Source: an uncultured Bacteroidia bacterium
GTDB taxonomy: Bacteria > Bacteroidota > Bacteroidia > Bacteroidales > Prolixibacteraceae
Reading direction: 5' to 3'
Length of the DNA stretch: 51,103 nucleotides
Assembly: GCA_903918045.1 (NCBI GenBank)
Contig: CAIXCY010000068.1
Location: forward strand, 1 to 51,103
Below are positions 8,933 through 18,672 of this stretch, piece by piece. The notes below the pieces were generated by a model that was given only the letters and a program-made list of their open reading frames with translations, had not been told where the DNA came from and did no database searches. Each line of letters begins with the position of its first letter. Within the stretch, counting starts at the first letter, position 1. Made by a program: the position numbers and the translations under genes.

Positions 8933-9787
8933 ATGAAGTTTCAAAAAATGCACGGTCTTGGAAACGATTTCATTATTTTCAGTGAGCTCGATCCGAATAA
9001 GTTCGATTTACCCTCCTTAGCCATTCAATTATGCAACCGTCATCAGGGGATAGGGGCTGATGGTATTATTTTAATTCTCCCCTCTGAAATTGCGGATGTC
9101 AGAATGAGGATCATTAATTCGGATGGGAGTGAAGCGGATATGTGTGGTAATGGTATTCGTTGTTTTGCTAAGTATGTATATGATAATAAAATCCTGCCAC
9201 ACTCTTCTTTTACGATTGAAACCGGTGCCGGAATCATGATTCCTGAGCTGATTGTGGAAGATGGGAAAGTCCTGTTTGTAAAGGTTAATATGGGAGCTCC
9301 GGTTCTTGAGCGCTCTGAAATTCCAATGGAAGGGGCCTTGGGGAATGTAATCAACGAACCAATTTTCATTTCCGGTAAGGAATTACGGATTACAAGCTTG
9401 TTAATGGGTGTACCGCATACGGTTGTATTTGTCGATAATGTTGAGGATATGGATATTGTAACCATCGGAAAGGAGATAGAAACGCACCCCTCATTCCCCA
9501 AAAAAACCAATGTCAATTTTGTAGAGATTATAAATCAAAAGGAGATTAGAATCAGAACCTGGGAACGTGGGGCAGGAAGCACTCTGGCATGCGGAACCGG
9601 AAGCTGTGCATCGGTTGTGGCAGCTTGCCTGAATGGAAAAACAGGTTACGAAGTTACAGTTCACCTTGCGCTTGGCGATCTTCTGATTGAGTGGATTGAC
9701 GGTTTAGTATATATGACAGGCACTGCAGATCATGTTTTTGAAGGATGGTTCCAATCCGATAATTATGAACTTTTGGTTCACTCTTAA
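8933..9787 (+). CDS. dapF: Diaminopimelate epimerase
   Basis: A 284-residue PLP-independent racemase that converts LL- to meso-diaminopimelate for lysine and peptidoglycan synthesis. The N-terminus MKFQKMHGLGNDFI is diagnostic. Both active-site cysteines are present: C71 in ADMCGNGIRC and C220 in STLACGTGSCAS. The length is usual. It stands alone between the divergent M23 operon and a CDF transporter gene 71 bases downstream that could share its transcript. Confidence 0.97.
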   Translation: MKFQKMHGLGNDFIIFSELDPNKFDLPSLAIQLCNRHQGIGADGIILILPSEIADVRMRIINSDGSEADMCGNGIRCFAKYVYDNKILPHSSFTIETGAGIMIPELIVEDGKVLFVKVNMGAPVLERSEIPMEGALGNVINEPIFISGKELRITSLLMGVPHTVVFVDNVEDMDIVTIGKEIETHPSFPKKTNVNFVEIINQKEIRIRTWERGAGSTLACGTGSCASVVAACLNGKTGYEVTVHLALGDLLIEWIDGLVYMTGTADHVFEGWFQSDNYELLVHS

Positions 9788-9858
9788 TTGTTCTAAATCC
9801 CCCAACTGTAATCCCTGAGGTAATAAATATAATCTTAGTTAAGCCAAAAATTACAACA

Positions 9859-10713
9859 ATGCCTGGAGAGAAAAAAAGAGTCGCTCTGATTTCAGTGTTT
9901 GCAGCTGTTTTCCTGACCGTATCCAAGTTGGTTATCGGAATCCTGACCGGTAGTCTTGGTATCTTGTCTGAGGCCTTACACTCTGGTCTCGACCTTGTCG
10001 CTGCAGTTATAACCTATTTTTCTGTCAGAATATCCGATAAGCCTGCAGATAAGGATCACCATTTCGGCCATGGCAAAATTGAAAATCTTTCAGCGCTTAT
10101 CGAGACCATTCTTTTATTGATAACCTGTACCTGGATTGTTTATGAGGCGATAGGAAGATTGATTTCCGGTGAAACACAAATTAAAGTAACTTACTGGAGT
10201 TATATCGTTGTGATCACTTCAATAATTATTGATATAAACCGCTCCCGGATGCTTTCAAGGGTTGCGAAAAAACATAACAGCCAGGCTCTTGAGGCGGACG
10301 CACTTCACTTTTCTACCGATATCTGGAGTTCAACTGTAGTTTTGTTTGGGCTAATCTGCGCAAATTTTGGCTGGTATTCTGCCGATGCAGCAGCAGCATT
10401 GGGCGTCGCTATTATTGTTTTATCGGTTTCCTATAAGCTTGGGAAAAAAGCAATCGACGTTTTACTCGATAAAGCGCCAGAGGATATAATCGCTATCGTT
10501 GAAAAAACTTTGGCAAATTATAAAGAGGTCAGGTATTTCCATAATCTTAAAATCAGGAGTTCGGGTGCTGATACGTTTATAAAATTCAATATTCATCTTG
10601 AACCTGAGCTGACCTTGCGCCAGGTTCATGAATTATGCGATGAAATTGAGAAAGAATTGGGTAGTCTGATCGCCAGAAGCGAAGTCAATATCCATCCGGA
10701 ACCCAATGAATAG
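9859..10713 (+). CDS. Cation diffusion facilitator (CDF) metal transporter
   Basis: A 284-residue inner-membrane proton/metal antiporter. There are about six hydrophobic helices followed by a cytoplasmic ferredoxin-like C-terminal domain (from about residue 205: DIIAIVEKTLANYKEVRYFH). Two HxxxD metal-site motifs are in helix 2 (H41, D45 in LHSGLDLVA) and helix 5 (H150, D154 in LHFSTDIW). The HxxxD pattern in helix 2 is seen in zinc-type and other broad CDF members, so Zn2+ export is the first guess and Fe2+ or Co2+ is possible. The ATG at 9859 places the basic N-terminus directly before helix 1. Confidence 0.93.
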   Translation: MPGEKKRVALISVFAAVFLTVSKLVIGILTGSLGILSEALHSGLDLVAAVITYFSVRISDKPADKDHHFGHGKIENLSALIETILLLITCTWIVYEAIGRLISGETQIKVTYWSYIVVITSIIIDINRSRMLSRVAKKHNSQALEADALHFSTDIWSSTVVLFGLICANFGWYSADAAAALGVAIIVLSVSYKLGKKAIDVLLDKAPEDIIAIVEKTLANYKEVRYFHNLKIRSSGADTFIKFNIHLEPELTLRQVHELCDEIEKELGSLIARSEVNIHPEPNE

Positions 10714-10826
10714 TTTAATCTGACTTTCTCTCCACTTAAGAGTTTTGAAAACCTGAGATACAGACACACTTAAAAACACAGATTTTTCAAGCTCTACTCT
10801 TTACGTCCTGTTTTCCCCTAAATCCT

Positions 10827-10834
10827 TATCTTTG
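10827..10834 (+). promoter_or_regulatory. Candidate -7 element for gltX
   Basis: TATCTTTG fits TAnnTTTG, 35 bases before the gltX start codon. Confidence 0.5.
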
Positions 10835-10868
10835 CACAAAAAACAGGGAATTCCCAACATTTAATATC

Positions 10869-12398
10869 ATGAGCGAAAGAAAAGTCAGGGTTCGTTTTGC
10901 CCCAAGTCCGACAGGTCCGCTTCATATCGGAGGTGTACGCACAGCATTATTTAATTATCTGTTTGCCAAAAAACATGGAGGGGATTTTCTCCTTCGGATT
11001 GAAGATACTGATCAGGCAAGATATGTTCCCGGGACGGAAGAATATATTCAGGAGGCGCTTGAATGGTGTGGAATCACCATTGATGAAGGTCCGAAACAGG
11101 GGGGACCGTTTGCTCCGTATCGTCAAAGCGAACGGAAAGATCTTTACAGACAATATGCTGAACAGCTCCTTGAAAGCGGTCATGCCTATTACGCCTTCGA
11201 TACACCGGAAGAACTTGACCTGGCACGAACAAAGGCTGAAGCTAATGGTGAAACCTTCACCTACAATGCCTTGTCGAGAGGTCAAATGAAGAATTCACTT
11301 TCACTAACCGGGGAGACATGGCAGGCATTACTATCTTCATCAACTCATTATGTGATCCGCTTTAAGATGCCAGATAATCTTGATGTAACAGAGGTCGATC
11401 TGATCCGGGGAAGCGTCACTTTTAATACCGCACTACTCGATGATAAGGTTTTATTTAAGAGCGACGGAATGCCTACCTATCACCTTGCAAATGTTGTGGA
11501 TGATCATTTGATGGAGATTTCGCATGTGATAAGAGGAGAGGAGTGGCTTCCCTCAATGCCGCTGCATGTTTTATTGTATCGTGCCTTTGGATGGGAGAAT
11601 ACCATGCCCCGGTTTACGCATCTCCCATTAATCTTAAAACCTGAAGGGAAAGGGAAGCTTAGTAAACGGGATGGGGATAAGCTAGGATTCCCGGTTTTTC
11701 CACTGCTTTGGAAAGATAAGGTTACCGGAGAACCCTCTCGTGGCTATCGCGAAGATGGCTATTTCCCCGATGCCTTTATCAATATGCTCGCACTTTTGGG
11801 ATGGAACCCGGGAACGGAACAGGAGATTTTTTCAATGGCAGAACTATGTGAGACTTTTACCCTTGAAAGAGTGGGAAAATCAGGGGCACGATTCGATCCG
11901 GAGAAAACAAAATGGTTTAATCATCAATATTTTATAAAAAAATCGGATCTGGAACTTGGTAAACTGCTCCTCCCTCTACTTAAAGAGAAAGGTGTGGCAG
12001 CTGATCTGAATATGGCAACTAAAGTTAGTGGAATGGTTAAGGAGCGATGTAATTTCGTTTCTGAAATATGGGAACAGAGTTACTTTTTATTTCAGGCGCC
12101 TGTATCTTATGATGAGAAAATAGTAAGCAAACGTTGGAAGGATGATGTTCCGGCAATGATGGTTGAGATTTCAATTTTTTTTGAAGCTCTTGAGAACTGG
12201 AGCGCTCCCCTGATTAAAGAACCTTTTTCTGAATATGTAACTGGTAAGCAATGGAATTTTGGGACAGTGATGAATTCATTGCGGCTATGTTTGGTGGGTG
12301 GAAGTTTTGGTCCTGACATCTTCGACATCTGCGAAATAATCGGTCAGTCAGAAACAGTTATACGCATTCGAAAGGGTGTTGAAACGATAAAGATTTAA
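10869..12398 (+). CDS. gltX: Glutamyl-tRNA synthetase
   Basis: A 509-residue class I aminoacyl-tRNA synthetase that charges tRNA-Glu. The catalytic signature is FAPSPTGPLHIGG (HIGH-type motif near residues 19-22), and the KMSKS-type loop is K263-L-S-K-R. The following C-terminal helical region is the anticodon-binding domain. This organism also carries glnS (42.4 kb), so GltX is expected to be discriminating rather than also charging tRNA-Gln. Confidence 0.97.
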   Translation: MSERKVRVRFAPSPTGPLHIGGVRTALFNYLFAKKHGGDFLLRIEDTDQARYVPGTEEYIQEALEWCGITIDEGPKQGGPFAPYRQSERKDLYRQYAEQLLESGHAYYAFDTPEELDLARTKAEANGETFTYNALSRGQMKNSLSLTGETWQALLSSSTHYVIRFKMPDNLDVTEVDLIRGSVTFNTALLDDKVLFKSDGMPTYHLANVVDDHLMEISHVIRGEEWLPSMPLHVLLYRAFGWENTMPRFTHLPLILKPEGKGKLSKRDGDKLGFPVFPLLWKDKVTGEPSRGYREDGYFPDAFINMLALLGWNPGTEQEIFSMAELCETFTLERVGKSGARFDPEKTKWFNHQYFIKKSDLELGKLLLPLLKEKGVAADLNMATKVSGMVKERCNFVSEIWEQSYFLFQAPVSYDEKIVSKRWKDDVPAMMVEISIFFEALENWSAPLIKEPFSEYVTGKQWNFGTVMNSLRLCLVGGSFGPDIFDICEIIGQSETVIRIRKGVETIKI

Positions 12399-12460
12399 TT
12401 CGACAATGTGACGATTTGTTTATTTGCCAATCTGCAAATTGAAAAGCTGGCAGCATAAAT

Positions 12461-12499
12461 ATCCCCAAAATTCAGGTAAACTTCCTGATTTTTGGGGAT
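12461..12499. terminator. Hairpin terminator shared by gltX and the sod gene
   Basis: A 10-bp stem (12461-12470 with 12490-12499) extends, after one mismatch, by five more pairs (12472-12476 with 12484-12488) around a 7-nt loop. It separates the convergent gltX and sod genes. The flanks are A/T-rich on both sides, so it can serve both directions. Confidence 0.7.
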
Positions 12500-12542
12500 T
12501 TAATTTAAATACCATCCGTATGTTTAATTTTTTGTTCGAAGG

Positions 12543-13328
12543 TTATTTTATAGCCAGAAGCGCCTCATCATAACGTCGTGACACCTCTTTCCAATTGACA
12601 ATTTTCCAGAAGGCCTCCACATATTCAGGACGGCGGTTCTGATATTGAAGATAGTAAGCATGTTCCCAAACATCAAGCGCAAGTACCGGAATTCCCTTCA
12701 CCTCTGTGGTACTCATCAGGGGGTTATCCTGATTGGCTGTGGCACTTACCACTAATTTGGCGTGTTCATCAACAGAAAGCCAGGCCCAGCCACTTCCAAA
12801 CTGTTTCTTTCCTGCATTACTAAAAATCTCCTTGAATTTATCGAAGCTTCCAAACGATTCGGTAATGGCAGCCAGTAGTTTCCCTTCCGGAACCTGACCA
12901 GCAGCTGGAGCCAAAATAGTCCAGAATAACAAATGATTATAAAATCCTCCGGCATTATTTTTTAATGGAACCGGATATTTATCAATTTCTGCAAAGAGTT
13001 GGAAAAGCGGTTTCGAACCAGTGTTTGCAGCTGTCGACATCTCATTCATATTCTTTGTATAGGCAGCATGATGCTTCGAATAGTGAATCTCCATTGTTTT
13101 TGTGTCGACACTTGGTTCAAGGTCTGCATAACCGTATGGCAGTGGATTTTGCTTTGATTGTCCGGTGAGCTGATATTCAGCTAATTTAGAAATAACCTGA
13201 TCCAGTGATACACCAACAGGTGAGGATGCCTTTGCAGCAAAGGAGAATCTTGAGGAAACAAATAATGCAATTCCTGAAAGGGAAGCTTTTTTAAAGAAAT
13301 CGCGACGTGAATTTTGCTCGGTTGTCAT
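12543..13328 (-). CDS. Exported Fe/Mn superoxide dismutase with Tat signal
   Basis: A 261-residue iron/manganese superoxide dismutase. The enzyme body starts around residue 60 (NPLPYGYADLEPSVDTKTME). It has the usual metal-ligand segments: IHYSKHHAAYTKNMN, FYNHLLFW, and LDVWEHAYYLQYQNRRPEYV with the Asp and His ligands. It differs from cytosolic relatives in its N-terminal extension of about 55 residues with a twin-arginine motif (SRRDFFKKA) and a hydrophobic stretch, which predicts folded export by Tat after metal loading. A periplasmic role against extracellular superoxide is inferred. Metal choice cannot be read from the sequence alone. Confidence 0.93.
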   Translation of the reverse strand: MTTEQNSRRDFFKKASLSGIALFVSSRFSFAAKASSPVGVSLDQVISKLAEYQLTGQSKQNPLPYGYADLEPSVDTKTMEIHYSKHHAAYTKNMNEMSTAANTGSKPLFQLFAEIDKYPVPLKNNAGGFYNHLLFWTILAPAAGQVPEGKLLAAITESFGSFDKFKEIFSNAGKKQFGSGWAWLSVDEHAKLVVSATANQDNPLMSTTEVKGIPVLALDVWEHAYYLQYQNRRPEYVEAFWKIVNWKEVSRRYDEALLAIK

Positions 13329-13486
13329 AATAGCTTATGTTTTAAAACTGTTAATAATCAAACAATCATAGGCAGGAAAAGTTTAAAACAAACTTTTAAC
13401 AGACCATGCGATAAGTCCTTGTTCAAACGGACACTTTTCTTTAGTTTTAAATACTTAATTAATGGGACATTCAAACTCAAGATACT

Positions 13487-14677
13487 ATGTACGGAAAAAT
13501 AAGGGAACACTTACAAAAGGAACTTTCACAAATCCGGGAAGCCGGCTTATACAAAAATGAACGAATTATCACTTCAGCACAGGATGCTTTGATCAGACTT
13601 GATTCTGGTAAGGAAGTGTTAAATTTCTGTGCGAACAATTATTTGGGTCTTTCGAACCATCCCGAATTGATTAAAGCGGCTAAGTCTGCGCTCGATTCCC
13701 ATGGTTTTGGGATGTCCTCTGTTCGGTTTATTTGCGGCACGACCAACCTTCATAAGGTACTGGAAAGAAAGATCGCCGATTTCTTTGGAACGGAAGATTC
13801 TATTTTATATGCTGCCTGTTTTGATGCCAACGGAGGTGTATTTGAGCCTTTATTTGCCGAACAGGATGCAATTATATCTGACTCTTTGAATCATGCTTCA
13901 ATTATCGATGGAGTGAGGTTATCAAAAGCAAGTCGATACCGGTATAAAAATGCAGATATGGCCGATCTGGAACTGCAGCTTCAAAAAGCTCAGGACGCCA
14001 GGTTTAGAATTGTTGTCACAGACGGCGTCTTTTCAATGGACGGGAATGTAGCGCCATTGGATCAGATTATAACGCTGGCAAAAAAATATGATGCCATGGT
14101 GATGGTTGATGAGTGCCATTCCGCCGGGGTAGTTGGAGAGACAGGAAGGGGGGTTACCGAGAAATTTAATGTCCGGGGTGAGGTGGACATTATTACAGGT
14201 ACGCTTGGAAAGGCGTTTGGAGGGGCTATAGGAGGTTTTACAACGGGCAAAAGGGAGATCATTGAGCTATTACGACAGCGTTCACGTCCCTATCTTTTTT
14301 CAAATGCTATACCGCCATCGGTTGTAGGGGCGGGTATCCGGATGTTTGAGATGATGGCTGAAACATCTGAGCTTCAGAAGCGTCTGCAACGTAATACAGC
14401 GTATTTTGTATCTAAAATCTTAGAAGCCGGATTTGATGTCAAACCTACCAAATCGGCAATTTGCGCGATAATGCTTTATGATGCGAAATTATCTCAGGAG
14501 TTTGCTTCTCAACTTTTGGAGGAGGGAATTTATGTTATTGGATTTTATTATCCGGTAGTGCCTCAGGGTGAGGCACGGATTCGGGTTCAAATTTCAGCGG
14601 CTCATAGCCATGACCATCTGGATCTGGCAATTAACGCATTTAGAAAAGTTGGTAAGGTATTGGGAGTCTTAAAATAG
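13487..14677 (+). CDS. kbl: Glycine C-acetyltransferase (2-amino-3-ketobutyrate CoA ligase)
   Basis: A 396-residue PLP enzyme of the alpha-oxoamine synthase family that splits 2-amino-3-oxobutyrate with CoA into glycine and acetyl-CoA in threonine breakdown. The PLP lysine is K242 in GTLGKAFGGA. Motifs NFCANNYLGLSNHP, DSLNHASIIDG and MVDECHSAGVVG are typical of Kbl and distinguish it from the serine palmitoyltransferase at 48.4 kb. The usual partner threonine dehydrogenase (tdh) is not adjacent. A good terminator follows, so the gene is probably monocistronic. Confidence 0.95.
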   Translation: MYGKIREHLQKELSQIREAGLYKNERIITSAQDALIRLDSGKEVLNFCANNYLGLSNHPELIKAAKSALDSHGFGMSSVRFICGTTNLHKVLERKIADFFGTEDSILYAACFDANGGVFEPLFAEQDAIISDSLNHASIIDGVRLSKASRYRYKNADMADLELQLQKAQDARFRIVVTDGVFSMDGNVAPLDQIITLAKKYDAMVMVDECHSAGVVGETGRGVTEKFNVRGEVDIITGTLGKAFGGAIGGFTTGKREIIELLRQRSRPYLFSNAIPPSVVGAGIRMFEMMAETSELQKRLQRNTAYFVSKILEAGFDVKPTKSAICAIMLYDAKLSQEFASQLLEEGIYVIGFYYPVVPQGEARIRVQISAAHSHDHLDLAINAFRKVGKVLGVLK

Positions 14678-14694
14678 CCAATTCAGAAAATAAC

Positions 14695-14723
14695 AAAAGG
14701 GAAGTGTATAATACTTCCCTTTT
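14695..14723 (+). terminator. Terminator after kbl
   Basis: An 11-bp perfect stem (14695-14705 with 14713-14723, arm AAAAGGGAAGT) with a 7-nt loop lies 17 bases past the kbl stop. The stem ends in four U residues, as in an A/U-type bidirectional terminator. Confidence 0.85.
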
Positions 14724-14854
14724 AAAAAAGAAACTTTATTAACTCACTAATCAAAGCATCCTCTCACGGCACTTATTTATTAGTTCCTCTTGGTCTACGT
14801 TGAAATCAACAATTAATAGGATAGGAGTAATAATTGTTACCTCTTTTTGAAACT

Positions 14855-16156
14855 TTATTTCCCGTTGTCAAAAAAAGCTTTTAACGGATTGATTAGCCGG
14901 GTTATTAAACGCATCTCCTTTGTGATAATTTCGGCAGTCCCGTCCATTTGCTGAATAAACTTCAGGTTAACGCTGTGATAGGAGGATGTCATTCCTTCAG
15001 ATAGCTCTATTTCAGCAATATATCCTCTTGAATCCGGAACAAGGGAGATAGAGCGGATAACCCCCCTTAGCATCCCGAACTCCATGTAGGGAAATCCACT
15101 GAGTTTTATATTTACCCGTTGCCCAACTTCAACTTTTCCAAAACCGGAGGGTGGAATCACTGCCTTTGCTATAATCGCCGAGGGTTCAAGGGGAATGACA
15201 GTGGCGATCAGCTCCCCGGTTTTTACCTCCTGATTGATACTCCAAATCGAAGTAAAAGTCAATTTTCCTGTAATGGGACTGGCAACCAAATATTTCTCTT
15301 CCCATTGATGAATTGCATTCTCAAGGCTTTGCTTAGATTCATCCAACGCGAGTCTGAAATCGGAAAGCTCTTTTTCGTGTTGCATCTCTAATTCGACTTT
15401 ACTTGACTGCATCTGCAAGATGGTAGATTCTGTCTCTCTGAGCGCCGCCTCAAACCCTATGTAGGCCGATTTTTTTGAAAGGAAGAGCTGTCTTGATTTG
15501 TCGTATTCCGCCTCGCTTGTTGTTCTTTTCAGGAAGAGGGAAGAATCACGGATAAAGCTTTTTTCAGACAATACAAGGTCATTATGTTGGATCTCCATTT
15601 GTCGTACCAGCGTCCTGTAATACTCCTCATGCTTGAGAATCTGCTTGTTGATTAGTGCAATCTTTTGAGGCAGAAAATTTTGAGTAAGATATTGTTTGAA
15701 ATTATTCCGGCTTTTAAGAAAGGGGCCATAACTAATTTGCAATTCCCCGAGTGTAAGTTGTTCCGACAAATGAATTTCAAAAACCTGCCTGTCCCATTCG
15801 GTAATCCGGAAGCAATCGGTCAGTTCTTTTTTAAGGATCAGGTAATGGGTAAAATCAGTGGGATTATTTATCAGAGCAATCTTCCCTTTTTCTTTAATAT
15901 TCTGGCCATCAGAAGCAAATAAGCGGTCGATCTTACCTGTCGATTTACTGATTAACGAAACCGGTGGGTTTTTTGTCGTCAGTATCATCGGGGCCCGGAT
16001 TATCTCCGGCGATTTATAAAAGTAACATCCAACAACCAGAATTAAGAATATAATGAAGATCACTGTCAAACCCCACCGAATTACGTTGTTCGGGATGAAT
16101 GACATAATATCCTGTACCTCTTCGCTATGCGGCTGTATATTTATTTTTTCCGGCAT
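14855..16156 (-). CDS. HlyD-family periplasmic adaptor of the peptide exporter
   Basis: A 433-residue membrane-fusion protein. A cytoplasmic N-terminus is followed by one membrane helix (about residues 28-47), a lipoyl/barrel-sandwich half (PPVSLISKSTGKIDRLFASDG), a long coiled-coil hairpin (about 130-280), the second half (YLVASPITGKLTF) and a beta-barrel (VKTGELIATVIP, VGQRVNIKLSGFP). Such adaptors link an inner-membrane ABC exporter to an outer-membrane channel. It lies 69 bases downstream of the C39-ABC gene on the same strand, so the pair is probably one transcript. No TolC-like gene is in the window. Confidence 0.92.
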   Translation of the reverse strand: MPEKINIQPHSEEVQDIMSFIPNNVIRWGLTVIFIIFLILVVGCYFYKSPEIIRAPMILTTKNPPVSLISKSTGKIDRLFASDGQNIKEKGKIALINNPTDFTHYLILKKELTDCFRITEWDRQVFEIHLSEQLTLGELQISYGPFLKSRNNFKQYLTQNFLPQKIALINKQILKHEEYYRTLVRQMEIQHNDLVLSEKSFIRDSSLFLKRTTSEAEYDKSRQLFLSKKSAYIGFEAALRETESTILQMQSSKVELEMQHEKELSDFRLALDESKQSLENAIHQWEEKYLVASPITGKLTFTSIWSINQEVKTGELIATVIPLEPSAIIAKAVIPPSGFGKVEVGQRVNIKLSGFPYMEFGMLRGVIRSISLVPDSRGYIAEIELSEGMTSSYHSVNLKFIQQMDGTAEIITKEMRLITRLINPLKAFFDNGK

Positions 16157-16225
16157 TTGAAACTATCTTTGGGTTCAAAATTGAATTTACGGGTTTCCCT
16201 GAAAAAAAACGGCTGATTACTAGTT

Positions 16226-18442
16226 TTAATTTCCAAGTTCGAGTTGGTCTTTAACCAGATTATAATAGACCTCCCTCTTATCAACCAATTCGTCATGTGT
16301 CCCTTTTTCGACAATCTGCCCCTCTTCAAGGACAATGATCTGGTCGGCATTCTTAACTGTGCTCAGCCTGTGGGCGACAACTACCACAGTCCGATCTTTA
16401 AAGAAACGGTTCAGATTTTCCATGATTAAGAGCTCGTTTCTGGCATCGAGGGCATTGGTTGCTTCGTCAAAAAAAAGATATTCAGGATCTTTGTAAACAG
16501 ACCTTGCAATAAGGATGCGCTGTTTCTGTCCCGTACTCAACCCATGCCCATCACTGCCGATTCTTGTGGCATAGCCAAGTGGAAGTGATTCAATAAAAGA
16601 TTGAATATTAGCTGTTTTAACAGCACTTTCAATTTTTTTGGAATCTGGGAATTCATCAATTATGGCAATGTTTCCCGCAATAGTGTCTGAAAAAATAAAC
16701 CCCTCCTGCAAAACAACTCCACACCGTTTTCTCCATTGTTGCTGGCTGTATCGGGTCAAAGAGACCCCACCCAGCGAAATATCGCCAAGAACCGGCTTGT
16801 AAAAACCAAGAATCAGTTTTATAAGTGTGCTTTTCCCGCTTCCACTTGAACCCACAATGGCTGTGATCTTATTTGCAGGAATCCTCAGGTTTATCTCTTT
16901 TAATACTTTAGGGGAGCCGGGACCTTCATATTGAAAGGTTAAGTCTTTTATTACGATATCTTTTCCTGAGGGGATTTCGGCTATTTTAGGGTCATCAGCT
17001 TTCTCTTCATCATCCTGTTCATTAATCTCTCCTAATCTTTCAAGTGAAATTTTGGCATCCTGCGCAGATTGGACAAACCCGATAAACAACTGGATTGGGG
17101 CATTTAACTGACCAATAATATACTGAACAGCCATCATCATCCCCAGGGTCATATCACCCGTGACCACCGCCCTGGCAGTCATAAACGAGATTAATATATC
17201 CTTCGTCTGATTGATAAATGTTCCTCCGACAAGTTGATTCTGATTTAAAATAAGTCCCCTGATATTTACTTTGTACAGCTTTGCCTGAATCCGTTCCCAT
17301 TCCCACCTTTTTTGCTTTTCACAGTTATTGAGCTTAATATCCTGCATGCCGGTAATCAACTGAACAATATTGCTTTGATTTGCTGAGGCCTGTTGGAAAC
17401 GTTTATAATCAATCTCTCTTCTTTTTTTAAGAAAAAGCAAAACCCATCCGATGTAAAGGATACTTCCAATAAAAAAAACAACCAAAATAGCAGGTTGATA
17501 GGTCGCCATTATAATTGTATAAATCACAAGGGTAATGGTTGCAAAGAGGATATTGACAAGCGAGGTTGTGAGAAAGTTTTGAATCCGGCTATGGTCACCC
17601 AGTCGCTGCATAATGTCGCCAACCATCCGTGAATCGAAGAAGGAAATGGGTAATCGCATTAATTTGATCAGAAAATCGGAGATCAGCGAAATACTTACAC
17701 GCGTTGTTACATGCAGCATGATCCAGTTTCGGATCAACTCGTTGGCAGTCTGACCAAAGGTGAGCACCAACTGGGCGATCAAGACCATCCCAATAAAACT
17801 CAGGTCGCTGTTTCCAATTCCATAGTCAACAATCGATTGGGTTAGAAATGGGAAAATCATACTTATAAAACTTCCGGTTAGCATACCCAGAAGGAGCTGA
17901 ATGATGAATTTACGGTAAGGGCGTAAATAATTCAGTAAATGACTGTATTTCCTTGTATTCTGATTTTCTGGTTCTTCATTATAGAATTCTGCGGTTGGCT
18001 CAATCAATAATGCAATTCCGTCAATTCCCTGCGAAGACCAATATTTAAGAAATTCAGATTTATCATAGTGAAGAAGGCCGTGGGCCGGATCAGCAATATG
18101 TACGATTTCTTCCCTGTGTTTATTCCACAGAGAAAATGGAAATCTTTTTTTTTGTGTAATTGCAGTAACAATGACAAAATGATTTTGATTCCAATGGACT
18201 ATGCAGGGAAGTTGCACTTCATCCCGAAGTTGATTCCAGGTTAATCGAACCCCTCTGGTCCGAAACCCCATTTTTTCGGCGGCATCACTCAAACCAAGCA
18301 TCGATACCCCCTCGCGGGAAACAACCATTAGATTTCTAATCTGTTGCAGTGAATAAATGCGACCAAAAAACTTCGCAATCATCCGAATGCAGGAGGCCCC
18401 GCAATCCATTGCGTCAAGTTGTTTGAAAAAAGGGAATTGCAT
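16226..18442 (-). CDS. Peptidase-containing ABC transporter (C39, double-glycine peptide exporter)
   Basis: A 738-residue PCAT-type transporter that clips double-glycine leaders and exports the cargo. Residues 1-130 are an intact C39 cysteine peptidase: Q8 (oxyanion), C14 in DCGASC, H88 in NHFVIV and D118 in IADPAHG. Residues about 165-455 are the ABC membrane domain. The nucleotide-binding domain follows: Walker A GSSGSGKST at 531-539, signature LSTGQ at 635-639, Walker B with catalytic E660, and switch H691. The divergent gene at 18865 encodes a precursor with a matching leader, and the HlyD adaptor follows downstream. No lanthipeptide synthetase or other modifying enzyme is present nearby, so the cargo is probably unmodified. 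Confidence 0.95.
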   Translation of the reverse strand: MQFPFFKQLDAMDCGASCIRMIAKFFGRIYSLQQIRNLMVVSREGVSMLGLSDAAEKMGFRTRGVRLTWNQLRDEVQLPCIVHWNQNHFVIVTAITQKKRFPFSLWNKHREEIVHIADPAHGLLHYDKSEFLKYWSSQGIDGIALLIEPTAEFYNEEPENQNTRKYSHLLNYLRPYRKFIIQLLLGMLTGSFISMIFPFLTQSIVDYGIGNSDLSFIGMVLIAQLVLTFGQTANELIRNWIMLHVTTRVSISLISDFLIKLMRLPISFFDSRMVGDIMQRLGDHSRIQNFLTTSLVNILFATITLVIYTIIMATYQPAILVVFFIGSILYIGWVLLFLKKRREIDYKRFQQASANQSNIVQLITGMQDIKLNNCEKQKRWEWERIQAKLYKVNIRGLILNQNQLVGGTFINQTKDILISFMTARAVVTGDMTLGMMMAVQYIIGQLNAPIQLFIGFVQSAQDAKISLERLGEINEQDDEEKADDPKIAEIPSGKDIVIKDLTFQYEGPGSPKVLKEINLRIPANKITAIVGSSGSGKSTLIKLILGFYKPVLGDISLGGVSLTRYSQQQWRKRCGVVLQEGFIFSDTIAGNIAIIDEFPDSKKIESAVKTANIQSFIESLPLGYATRIGSDGHGLSTGQKQRILIARSVYKDPEYLFFDEATNALDARNELLIMENLNRFFKDRTVVVVAHRLSTVKNADQIIVLEEGQIVEKGTHDELVDKREVYYNLVKDQLELGN

Positions 18443-18672
18443 AGTTAAACAGATAATTGATGGTTGTTAGAAATTCGGGAGTAAAAATCCCGAGTGTTGT
18501 AGTGTTATCCAGGTTAAGTTCAAAATTCCTTGGTGTAAAAATAGTGTAAAAAAAGTTTTATGCATCGATTCAATCGGTGTATAGATAGAATTTCTTAAAC
18601 TTTAAACGATATTTAAAGATGGCTGTCATTTAAGGAACAGGATAAAAATAATTCTCAAATTGAATTTGTTTT

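Noticed and set aside
9654-9926. Minus-strand 90-residue ORF over the dapF/CDF junction
   Set aside because: It lies antisense to two clear genes and has no recognisable features.
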